Program-made: the position numbers and the translations under genes | The notes under the pieces: generated by a model | The model's database searches: none | The model's input: only the letters and a program-made list of their open reading frames with translations | What the model was told of the DNA's origin: nothing | In this document: one piece after another, positions 1-7,285 of the stretch | Numbering within the stretch: position 1 is the first letter of the stretch | Layout of the letters: each line of letters starts with the position of its first letter | From: Chloroflexota bacterium | GTDB lineage: Bacteria > Chloroflexota > Dehalococcoidia > GIF9 > UBA5629 | Assembly (NCBI GenBank): GCA_026389675.1 | Contig: JAPLHJ010000171.1 | Location: forward strand, 1 to 10,444 | DNA length: 10,444 nucleotides | Reading direction: 5' to 3'

Positions 1-1097
1 CCCAGCCCGGTTTTGAGTGCCACCAGCTCCCGGGGGATAGCATTGCCGCTCCTGATGCGATTGATAATGCGCTCCATGTCGGGCATATCGGCCAACAGCG
101 CGATGACTGAGCCTCGCATCAAGGAGTTCTTAAAGAACCACTCAACCGCCTGCTGCCGCTCTGTCAGTGCCTGCAGGTCAAGCAGCGGCTGGCCTAAATA
201 CCTCTTGAGCAGGCGTCCGCCCATAGAGGTTTTGGTGATATCTATGGCGGCGATGAGTGAACCCTGCGCCGTGCCCCAGCGCAGGCTGCTATACAATTCA
301 AGGTTGCGGGTGGTGTGCGTATCGAGCGTCATGAAGGACTGTATCGAGTAGGTGGAAAGGCGGGTGAGCAGTCCCAGGGCGGCCTTCTGATTCTCGCGCA
401 GGTAACCGATGATAGCGCCCGCTGCACTTATGGCCAGCGGCAGGTGCTCACAGCCGTAACCCTCCAGTGATGACGTGGAAAAATGCTCCAGCAGCCCCTG
501 CCTGGCTGCAGCGTGCTCAAAGAAATAATTCTCCAGCTGCGTGCAATTATGGCAGTTATCCACCTCGCTGTACCCGCTTAGCTTCGGAACGATCACTTCA
601 GCGGGGTTTAAGCGGCCTATTTCGTCAGCAGCCTGCTCCTGCGGGACTTGAGTCACTGCAAACTCGCCGGTGGTGATGTCGGCATAGGCAATGCCCGCCT
701 GCCCTTTGTGTATAAACAGGCTGGCTAAGTAATTGTTGCTTTTCTCAGCCAACAGGCCGGGTTCAATAAGTGTGCCCGGCGTTACCACTCTTATAACGTC
801 CCGCTCCACCAGTCCATTGCCCGGCGGGGTCAACTGCTCGCAGATGGCCACTTTATAGCCACGGCTGATCAGCCTTGCAAGGTAATTCTCGACGGCGTGG
901 TAGGGTATGCCGGCCAGTGGAACCTTCACTCCTTTCCCCATCTCACGCGAGGTCAATACGATCTCAAGCTCACGGGAGGCAATGCGGGCATCTTCATCAA
1001 AGGTCTCATAAAAATCGCCCAGCCTGAAAAAGACAATGGCGTCCGGGTATTTATGCTTGATGCGCAGGTACTGTTTTCTGAGCGGGGTTTCAGACAT
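1..1097 (-). CDS. mutS: DNA mismatch repair protein MutS (N-terminal part, cut by window edge)
   Basis: MutS recognises mispaired or looped-out bases and starts mismatch repair with MutL. I translated the minus strand from ATG at 1097: 365 codons stay open to the window edge, of the roughly 850-870 expected. The opening (YLRIKHKYPDAIVFFRLGDF) is the classic MutS domain I. Residues F29 and E31 in GDFYETF form the Phe-X-Glu motif that stacks on and contacts the mismatch. PLAGIPYHAVENYL and GYKVAICEQL follow at about residues 60-90, then the connector domain (about 115-240) and the start of the lever domain, including a TTRNLEL segment and DITKTSMGGRLLK. The ATPase and dimerisation domains lie outside the window. 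The start is 17 nt after the stop of the upstream GH57 gene, so it is probably co-transcribed with the glucan genes. Its Shine-Dalgarno is weak (GAAGG about 13 nt upstream). No earlier in-frame start is visible close by. Confidence 0.97.
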   Translation of the reverse strand, partial: MSETPLRKQYLRIKHKYPDAIVFFRLGDFYETFDEDARIASRELEIVLTSREMGKGVKVPLAGIPYHAVENYLARLISRGYKVAICEQLTPPGNGLVERDVIRVVTPGTLIEPGLLAEKSNNYLASLFIHKGQAGIAYADITTGEFAVTQVPQEQAADEIGRLNPAEVIVPKLSGYSEVDNCHNCTQLENYFFEHAAARQGLLEHFSTSSLEGYGCEHLPLAISAAGAIIGYLRENQKAALGLLTRLSTYSIQSFMTLDTHTTRNLELYSSLRWGTAQGSLIAAIDITKTSMGGRLLKRYLGQPLLDLQALTERQQAVEWFFKNSLMRGSVIALLADMPDMERIINRIRSGNAIPRELVALKTGL

Positions 1098-1114
1098 CTT
1101 CAGTGTACGGCCTT

Positions 1115-3253
1115 CTATTTTATCACCTGCCAGCTATAGTCGAAGAACGCCTCCCGTCCCGGCGCTATAACCAGGGGCAACAAGATTACAACGCAACTGC
1201 ACTGGTAGACTTTCTCCACCCCACCCTCGGAATTGGATACGCATTCAACCGGAAAGCGCCACAGGGTCAGCGGACGGTCAAGCCTCAGCGCAAGTTCGAT
1301 GCCAAGATACCTGTTACCCATGATAAGTTCCGCCGCCTCACCTATGCCGCCACGGGAGTCGAGGTGCGTATCGCCGATATCCCTGCCCTCCAGCTTATAG
1401 TAAGCGCCGTCGTTATGCCCGCCGCCCAGCAGGTTGATGTTCCACTCACCGGCATAGATAGTGTCAACCGGCATATCACTTTCATTGATAAACCTGTAGC
1501 TGATATTGAGGCTGCCCGCGTTTTGCGTCAGCGTAACGTATTTTTCCAGCCCGAGGCCGGCCCTGAACTGCCCGGCCTGCACAGTTGCCTGCCTTTTCAT
1601 CAGCATTTCCAATGAACCTGCCGTAGAATTTACTGAAAATGCGTAGGGCCGGCCGGCAAAGTCTCCGGCATCCTCAAACCTGTTCTTGCTGTAATCCTCC
1701 AGTGTCACCTGCTTATCCAAAAAGCGGTCAACCAGGCTGGAACGCGGCAAATTATCGTAAATAAGCCAGTCCGCGATATCCGCGTCCTTGACCCGGATGG
1801 CATCATGTATGCTGATAACCCTGCCTTCAACTTCACCGGCCTCTCCATACCCGGCCGCGGCTGCAAGCTCTTGATGATAGGCCTCGGGCCTGCGGGATAT
1901 TGCGCTCAGCAGGTTGTAAGCATATCGGCGCAGGTCCCACTCAAACAGCGTGCCGCCCTCGGCCGGTGACAGGTACAAATTCAAATCCTCTCCCTCAACC
2001 AGTACTTCCTCATTCCCATCGCCATCGAAATCAACCTGCTGCCATTTGTAGCCCCGGACGCCCTCGGACAATACAGCGTCGGCGTAATTCTCCGCCCTTA
2101 TCAGGTTGGAGTAAGTCTCCGAGCGGATATCAGCGAGGTAGACGCCGCCGAAGACACCGTGCCAGTAGGGGCAATTGCATTGCGCCTTCCACAGATAATC
2201 GAGTCCACTGCCGTCTTCCTGTATACCGCGCGCCCTGTGCACCTTGCTGCTGACGTTGAGCATCTTCTTATGCATACGGTTGACCTCAGGATACTTGACC
2301 AGGAAGTTACGCCAGAATCCGCTGTGCAGGTATCGCAATACTGCGTCCTGCTTCTCTGTAGCCAACCGGTGTTTCAACTCAGCATATTCATGCGATTTAT
2401 CAGCCGGCAGCGACCACTCCAGCATCTCGTCATACGAGGCGCAGGGCAGGTAGATGCGTCCCGCCGGAGGGTGCCGATCAATATAATCTCCCAGCTTGAT
2501 AATGGTGAGCCATTCCGCATTGTCTTCGATCGCAGTTAAGAATCGTTCTATCCACTGTTTTTCCCAGCAGAGAGCATGGGTCTGCGGCCAGACGCCGAAT
2601 TTCTCACCATCGTCACCCAGCACCGCTATCCTTTGGCCGCTTTCAGACGCGCTGACTTTTAAATAGGCTATAACATCTTCCACGTCGTGCCATGGAATGG
2701 CGTAGCGCAAATACTTGCTGATAGGAAATATCTTGAGGCTGAGCCCCTGCTCCTCGGTATTGAAATAGCCGAAAAGTTCCCCTTCTTCTTTTCCCACCAT
2801 TTTAAAGGCCGTGTCGTCCACCAGTGTCCAGCCTATGCCGGCATCAGCCAGGGTTTTAGCCAGGGAGGGCTCCCAGACTCTTTCGGCCAGCCAGAGGCCT
2901 CGCGGACGGCGGCTGAACTCCTGCCAGATATATTCGCTCATCCTGCCCACCTGCCCCAGCTTGTCGGCATCGGGTATCATGGGCAATATCGGTTCGTAGT
3001 AGCCCCCACCCATCATCTCCACCTGCTCCCTGGCAATCAGCCTGTTGAGCAATTTGAAGAACTCCGGATGCGCGCCTGACAGCCAGTCAAACAGGCAGCC
3101 GCTGTAGTGCAACGATATGCTGATAGAGGGATGCCGCAGCAGCGCTTCCAGCATCGGCAGGTAAGCACGCTGGTAGGCATCTTCAAAAACCCAGGAAAAA
3201 TTACCCAGGGGCTGGTGGTTGTGTATGGCCAGGCCGAGATAAATACGCTTCAC
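1115..3253 (-). CDS. GH57 4-alpha-glucanotransferase / alpha-amylase (archaeal TLGT-like)
   Basis: This is predicted to be a cytoplasmic enzyme that cleaves alpha-1,4-glucan and transfers the segment to another glucan or to water. It matches the layout of the Thermococcus litoralis 4-alpha-glucanotransferase, which is somewhat shorter (about 659 residues against 712 here). Numbering is from the chosen GTG start. The five GH57 motifs are clear: HNHQP near 11-15; QVEMMGGGYYEPIL near 77-90; LWLAERVWEP near 120-129, where Glu124 is the expected nucleophile; VLGDDGEKFGVWP near 211-223, whose Asp pair supplies the acid/base; and LPCASYDEMLEWSLP near 269-283. A helical DUF1925-type region follows, then a long beta-rich DUF1926-type C-terminal domain (roughly 395-712). 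No signal peptide is seen. The reading frame extends back to TTG at 3271, overlapping the upstream stop. I prefer GTG at 3253, because AGG lies 8 nt before it and the protein then starts MKRIYLGLAIHNHQP, like the archaeal enzymes. Transferase and amylase activity cannot be separated by sequence alone. Confidence 0.94.
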   Translation of the reverse strand: MKRIYLGLAIHNHQPLGNFSWVFEDAYQRAYLPMLEALLRHPSISISLHYSGCLFDWLSGAHPEFFKLLNRLIAREQVEMMGGGYYEPILPMIPDADKLGQVGRMSEYIWQEFSRRPRGLWLAERVWEPSLAKTLADAGIGWTLVDDTAFKMVGKEEGELFGYFNTEEQGLSLKIFPISKYLRYAIPWHDVEDVIAYLKVSASESGQRIAVLGDDGEKFGVWPQTHALCWEKQWIERFLTAIEDNAEWLTIIKLGDYIDRHPPAGRIYLPCASYDEMLEWSLPADKSHEYAELKHRLATEKQDAVLRYLHSGFWRNFLVKYPEVNRMHKKMLNVSSKVHRARGIQEDGSGLDYLWKAQCNCPYWHGVFGGVYLADIRSETYSNLIRAENYADAVLSEGVRGYKWQQVDFDGDGNEEVLVEGEDLNLYLSPAEGGTLFEWDLRRYAYNLLSAISRRPEAYHQELAAAAGYGEAGEVEGRVISIHDAIRVKDADIADWLIYDNLPRSSLVDRFLDKQVTLEDYSKNRFEDAGDFAGRPYAFSVNSTAGSLEMLMKRQATVQAGQFRAGLGLEKYVTLTQNAGSLNISYRFINESDMPVDTIYAGEWNINLLGGGHNDGAYYKLEGRDIGDTHLDSRGGIGEAAELIMGNRYLGIELALRLDRPLTLWRFPVECVSNSEGGVEKVYQCSCVVILLPLVIAPGREAFFDYSWQVIK

Positions 3254-3267
3254 TGAACAGACCTCAG

Positions 3268-3495
3268 TCAAGCCGGGGTTTTTTGTATTTTATCAAGGGC
3301 GACCTTGAGGACTACCTTATCGCCGACCTTATCTACATTGCCCGCCGCTATGCTGATCTTCTTCATAAAACCTTTTTTAACGATAATCCCGGTCACCGTC
3401 CATTTGGTTAAATCGATTTCAAGGTCCTGCACAGGACCTATTATCCTGGCCTCCGCATCTATCACTTCTTTACCTATAATTTCGCGGGATTTCAT
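3268..3495 (-). CDS. small PRC-barrel domain protein (copy A, inside glucan operon)
   Basis: This 75-residue protein is a single PRC-barrel-like domain, a small beta-barrel fold also found in RimM and in photosynthetic reaction-centre H subunits that usually acts as a protein-interaction module. The recognisable features are the opening REIIGKEVIDAEARIIG, the DLEIDL strand at about 24-29, the WTVTGIIVKKGF strand pair, and a closing GDKVVLKV segment. No signal peptide, membrane segment or cysteine is present. The ATG is well supported by GGAGGG 8 nt upstream. The gene starts 40 nt after the short GH57 stop, and its own TGA overlaps the extended frame of the long GH57 gene, so it sits inside the operon. 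It is clearly a paralogue of the plus-strand gene at 9786-10025. The family assignment is firm enough; a role in glucan metabolism is only inferred from position. Confidence 0.85.
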   Translation of the reverse strand: MKSREIIGKEVIDAEARIIGPVQDLEIDLTKWTVTGIIVKKGFMKKISIAAGNVDKVGDKVVLKVALDKIQKTPA

Positions 3496-3535
3496 ATTCT
3501 CAGCCCTCCATAGCTGTCAATGCCGGGCGACCCAA

Positions 3536-4837
3536 TCAGTCCATATATAAATAATCTGTTATCTGGTCGAAGATATGCCGACCGGCCACCACGCGGTAAT
3601 AATACTCTTTCTTTACTTCCGGCTGGCAGCCGCTCAGCGTTAGCGCTTTATAGGCGTTTAATATTGCGTCACGCTGCAGCGTCATCCCTTTATATATCAT
3701 GTTCATATTCCACATCGGCTTCTTGCTGGCCCACCAGAACTGGCAACTGTGCAGGGCCGGGTCCAGCGTTTCCCTGGCCTGGGTAGCAAACTGTATGCTC
3801 AGCGGGTTATCGGCGCACTCCAGCGCTTTGTGAACCATATCTATAGTCAAATCCAGGTGCTGCCATTGCATGGTATGCACGGGATTATTTTTGTCTTTCC
3901 ACAGCGGGTAGTAATTCCCCATATTGATATCATCGGCCGAGGTACTCCAGGAGGACGGCCGCGGATTGATTTTTTGGCCCCGGGGGAATATCTCCAGCAA
4001 CTGGCTGATGGTCACGATCTTGATATCGCCTTTCCCGGCCGGCTCCCCGTACTCAAACAGCTTACGGTGCTGGTCGGCCAGCGGCTTCTGCTCACGCATC
4101 ATGCCCGGCGCATCCGCATCAGGTGTCAGTGTTTCATAAACCTGTGAAAGGAAGAGCTTGTCCCAGTGCGGTATGTGATGGCCAAAGGTCTCGGCATCCA
4201 TGGCGGTTATAACGTACACATCTCCCTCTCCCTGGTGAAGCTGTTGCAGATGTTCTATGAAGCCCGGCCCGTCAACATCCTTGAAACTGATCTTGTTGCT
4301 TAATATATCGTCCCGGAAAAAGACGGCCACTTCTTCATCCGGGTAATCGATGGTATGGATCACGTCCATCGGCAAGGCCACCGGGCAGGCTATACCGCTG
4401 GTGATTATCCATTCATGCCGCGAAGCGGCCACCGGTTTGACGATGTCCCTGGAATAGCACATCTCGGGAGGGAAAAATCCCCGCGGCTGGTAAACCTCGC
4501 CCAGATAATCCCGGTTGGTATTCTGGTTAAGCAGTATCTGCCTTTCGGCCTCATCTGCCGGGATAAGCGGCAGGATAGGATGAAATTTCCCCGAACCGGT
4601 GAACTCCACCTGCCCGGCCTCCGCCAGCTTGCGCATTCCGCTGAGTACATCGGTATAGCCGTACAACCCCAGCATCTCGGTAAGCACGCCGTTGATATTA
4701 AAGGTTGCCCGGGCATGGGGGAATTCATCAAATACGGCAAGTATCGGGCGGTATGATTCATTGGCCACCTTCATCAATACGGCGGGCGTTTGAGTGGGAG
4801 GCTGGTAAAAATGAAAAAGCGGCGCCCAGTAAATCAT
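3536..4837 (-). CDS. GH57 family glycoside hydrolase, uncharacterised short subgroup
   Basis: This 433-residue GH57 protein is distinct from its long neighbour. It has the catalytic motifs of the family in variant form: HFYQP at 9-13; GQVEFTGSGKFHPILP starting at 75; FFPPEMCYS at about 121-129, with E125 in the nucleophile position; and MDAETFGHH at 213-221, with D214 in the acid/base position. A WSTSADDINMGNYYPLW segment follows near 297-313. The C-terminal 100 residues are helical and rich in aromatics (QFWWASKKPMWNMN) and lack the long beta domain of the 4-alpha-glucanotransferase. No signal peptide is present, so it probably acts on an intracellular alpha-glucan. The ATG overlaps the ROK gene stop (ATGA), with GAGG 8 nt upstream, which indicates translational coupling. 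It could be an amylase, a transferase or a branching enzyme. Its motifs do not match the known GH57 branching-enzyme set (such as AECGY), so substrate and product remain open. Confidence 0.9.
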   Translation of the reverse strand: MIYWAPLFHFYQPPTQTPAVLMKVANESYRPILAVFDEFPHARATFNINGVLTEMLGLYGYTDVLSGMRKLAEAGQVEFTGSGKFHPILPLIPADEAERQILLNQNTNRDYLGEVYQPRGFFPPEMCYSRDIVKPVAASRHEWIITSGIACPVALPMDVIHTIDYPDEEVAVFFRDDILSNKISFKDVDGPGFIEHLQQLHQGEGDVYVITAMDAETFGHHIPHWDKLFLSQVYETLTPDADAPGMMREQKPLADQHRKLFEYGEPAGKGDIKIVTISQLLEIFPRGQKINPRPSSWSTSADDINMGNYYPLWKDKNNPVHTMQWQHLDLTIDMVHKALECADNPLSIQFATQARETLDPALHSCQFWWASKKPMWNMNMIYKGMTLQRDAILNAYKALTLSGCQPEVKKEYYYRVVAGRHIFDQITDYLYMD

Positions 4838-5817
4838 CTCTTGGTCCTCAGGCTTTCCTGTGTATATATCGCAGCGCCCACTAATCCCGCGTCCATGCCC
4901 AGCCGCGGCCTGACCAATCTAACCGTCCCTGCTGGAAGCTTAAAAGCGTGTTCCTTCATTGATTTCCGGGCAGGCCTGAACAGCATCCCTCCCATCATGG
5001 ATACACCACCTCCCATGATAATCATCTGGGGGTTTATTATGTTAACTAAGTTGGCCAGGCCGATGCCCAGGTAGCGGGCTGCTTCATCGATTACATCTAA
5101 TGCCAGACCATCGTCCCGGTGCGCCGCCTTCGACACCAGCTCAGCCGTGACATCCCCTATCTTCCCATGCGTTAGCTCAGTGAGGCAGCTCTTCCCGCCA
5201 GCTTCAAGACGTTCCACAGCCATACGGGCAATCGCCGTGCCGGAGGCCAGGGCCTCAAAGCATCCGCGCTGACCGCAGTTACATAATGGGCCGTCAATCA
5301 GTATGATCGTGTGCCCTATCTCAGCCGCGCAGCCGTCTGTGCCGTTATAAAGCTGGCCGTTGATCACCAGGCCACCGCCGATACCGGTGCTTACTGTTAT
5401 GTAAATCAGGTTATCCAGGCCGCGGCCGGCGCCCATCCTGTGTTCCCCCAGTGCTGCGGCGCTGGCATCGTTCAATAAAAAAACCGGTTTTCCCAGCGAG
5501 TCCGCCAGGCTGTCCCGCAAAGGTATATTGTGCCAGCGCGGCAGGTTGGGCGCCTCGGAGACCAGGCCCCTGCCGATATCTATAATAGCCGCAGCCGCAA
5601 TGCCCACGCCGCCGATAGTGGATAGGTCAAGGCCGGCCTTGCGCAGGGACAATTGCACGGCGTCTACCATGTGACCGATTACTTTCTTAGGGCCCTCATG
5701 GGCCAGTGTCAGGCGGTAGATGCGCGATATCATTTTGCCATCGCCGGTTATCACGGCGGAGGTGATTTTAGTCCCGCCGATATCAACGGCGACCACCGGA
5801 TTTTTAGAGCGCGCCAT
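4834..5817 (-). CDS. ROK family sugar kinase, probable glucokinase
   Basis: This is predicted to transfer phosphate from ATP to a hexose, most likely glucose, giving glucose 6-phosphate. The 327-residue length is typical of single-domain ROK kinases without a DNA-binding head. The visible motifs are DIGGTK (12-17, phosphate-binding loop), NDASAAALGE (116-125, D117 catalytic base), STGIGGG (143-149), EIGH (E166, H169, sugar contact and zinc) and CNCGQRGCFE (C179, C181 and C186, which with H169 form the ROK zinc site). One oddity is that the usual G-x-PG-x-VD segment reads GIAAAAIIDIGRG near 72-84, so the Pro-Gly pair is missing. The start at 5817 lies 14 bp inside the end of glgA, and the stop overlaps the next GH57 gene by 4 bp. 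The operon context favours recycling of glucose released by the GH57 enzymes. Specificity for another hexose or N-acetylhexosamine cannot be excluded. Confidence 0.92.
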   Translation of the reverse strand: MARSKNPVVAVDIGGTKITSAVITGDGKMISRIYRLTLAHEGPKKVIGHMVDAVQLSLRKAGLDLSTIGGVGIAAAAIIDIGRGLVSEAPNLPRWHNIPLRDSLADSLGKPVFLLNDASAAALGEHRMGAGRGLDNLIYITVSTGIGGGLVINGQLYNGTDGCAAEIGHTIILIDGPLCNCGQRGCFEALASGTAIARMAVERLEAGGKSCLTELTHGKIGDVTAELVSKAAHRDDGLALDVIDEAARYLGIGLANLVNIINPQMIIMGGGVSMMGGMLFRPARKSMKEHAFKLPAGTVRLVRPRLGMDAGLVGAAIYTQESLRTKR

Positions 5818-7231
5818 TTGTATCCAGCTCCAACGCCTTCTTATACAGTATCTCGTATTTCTCAGCAGGATCGTCCCAGCTGCAATCCTCCGCCATCACC
5901 CTCCGGATTAACTCCTCCCAGGCTGGCTTGTTGCCATAGGCGGCCACCGCTTTCCTGACCGCGAAGACCAATGCCTTGGCAGAATAATCTTTGAAAACAA
6001 AGCCCGTGCCATGGCTCAGGTCGCTATCCAGGTTCTGCACGGTGTCCGCCAGGCCGCCCGTCCTGCGCACAACCGGTACAGTTCCGTAGCGCATGGCAAT
6101 CATTTGCCCCAGCCCGCATGGCTCCCAGAGCGATGGCATGAGAAACATATCAGCTCCGGCATAAAGTAAATGCGCTTTTACATTATCGTACGTAATGAAA
6201 GCCCTGATGCTCTCCGGATACTTGGCCTCAAGCTCGTGGAGGGCCTCCTCGTAATATTCTTTGCCCCGGCCGAGGAAGACAAACCGTACTTTTGCGGAAC
6301 CCAGTATCTCAGGCATGGCGCCGATAATAATGTCCATGCCCTTTTGCTCGTCCAGCCTGGCTATCATGCCGATGATGGGGACCTCGGTTGCTTTCCAGCC
6401 GGCCATCTTCAGGATTTCGCGCCGGTTAATTGATTTGCCCCTGATATCGTCCGAACTATAATTGGCCGCGATAAGTTTATCTGACGCCGGGGCGTATTCC
6501 TCACCTCCCAACCCGTTGCGTATCCCGTAGAGGCTGTCCTTCCTGAACTCCAGTATACCCTGCATACCGCAGCCGTATTCCGCTGTAAGTATCTCACGTG
6601 TAAAATTCTCGCTGACCGAGTTAACTACAGTTGACCACAGGATCCCCTGCGCCATGAAATTCCAGGGTATGGCGGGGCCGCCGGCTATGCCCGCCCTCCA
6701 GTACCGGGCCAAATCCGACCTGTTGAGGACCTGTTCGTCAAAACCACCCTGGTACTTGATGTTATGTATCGTGAAGACGCTGCGGTAATCGGCGCGGCTT
6801 CTCCGTACCAGCAGGGGAATTAAAGCGGTATGCCAGTCATGGCAATGGAGGATCGCGGGCTGCCATCCAATGTAAGGCAGCGCTTCGACTACACAGTCAC
6901 AGAAAACCCAGAATTTCTCGATTTCGTTCCCTCCGTACACCGAGTTGGACAGCGCGAATACATCGGCGGAAACCATATAAACGGCCACTTTTTCAATCTC
7001 AATTTGCTCCACCCGGATGCTGTGGTATTGCCCGAGGGAAAATACAACCAGGCTATTGATCACGGTGCTGCTTGCATAGCTGGTGTAATCTACAAAACCG
7101 TATTTTGGCACGATCACCCGTACGTCGTGCCCGCGCCGGATTAATTCCGCCGGCAGGGATCCCACAACGTCAGCCAGCCCGCCGACCTTGGTAAGGGGTG
7201 AGATTTCAGCAGCAGCAAAAAGTATCTTCAT
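5804..7231 (-). CDS. glgA: Glycogen synthase (ADP-glucose dependent, GT5)
   Basis: This enzyme transfers glucose from ADP-glucose to the non-reducing end of an alpha-1,4-glucan. The 475-residue length is the usual one for bacterial GlgA. It opens KILFAAAEISPLTKVGGLAD, with the KVGGLADV nucleotide-sugar loop at 15-22. It continues with LHCHDWHTAL near 128-137, FTIHNIKYQG near 153-162, ARLDEQKG at 291-298 (Arg and Lys contact the diphosphate), PSLWEPCGLGQ at 366-376 with E370 as the conserved GT-B glutamate, and TGGLADTV at 391-398. One deviation is that the usual NGID-x3-W-x-P segment reads NGLGGEEYAP at 239-248. The gene starts 54 nt after the glgC stop with no clear Shine-Dalgarno, and its end overlaps the ROK kinase start by 14 bp. 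It sits directly downstream of its substrate supplier glgC. Use of UDP-glucose is possible but less likely given that neighbour. Confidence 0.97.
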   Translation of the reverse strand: MKILFAAAEISPLTKVGGLADVVGSLPAELIRRGHDVRVIVPKYGFVDYTSYASSTVINSLVVFSLGQYHSIRVEQIEIEKVAVYMVSADVFALSNSVYGGNEIEKFWVFCDCVVEALPYIGWQPAILHCHDWHTALIPLLVRRSRADYRSVFTIHNIKYQGGFDEQVLNRSDLARYWRAGIAGGPAIPWNFMAQGILWSTVVNSVSENFTREILTAEYGCGMQGILEFRKDSLYGIRNGLGGEEYAPASDKLIAANYSSDDIRGKSINRREILKMAGWKATEVPIIGMIARLDEQKGMDIIIGAMPEILGSAKVRFVFLGRGKEYYEEALHELEAKYPESIRAFITYDNVKAHLLYAGADMFLMPSLWEPCGLGQMIAMRYGTVPVVRRTGGLADTVQNLDSDLSHGTGFVFKDYSAKALVFAVRKAVAAYGNKPAWEELIRRVMAEDCSWDDPAEKYEILYKKALELDTNGAL

Positions 7232-7285
7232 GCCAAATAATCACGGTTTCGCGGAGACAGCCGTCGTCACGCCGGCACGGACAGC

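Noticed and set aside
13..351. Plus-strand open frame of 112 codons at the left edge
   Set aside because: The minus strand here encodes MutS with a continuous, motif-rich translation, so this is a shadow.
1103..1615. Open frame of 170 codons on the plus strand
   Set aside because: It lies wholly opposite the GH57 4-alpha-glucanotransferase C-terminal domain, shows no family motif, and is best explained as an antisense shadow of a GC-moderate gene.
3536..4837. Calling the short GH57 protein a branching enzyme
   Set aside because: It lacks the motif set of characterised GH57 branching enzymes; only genomic context suggests this role, so the call was kept at family level.
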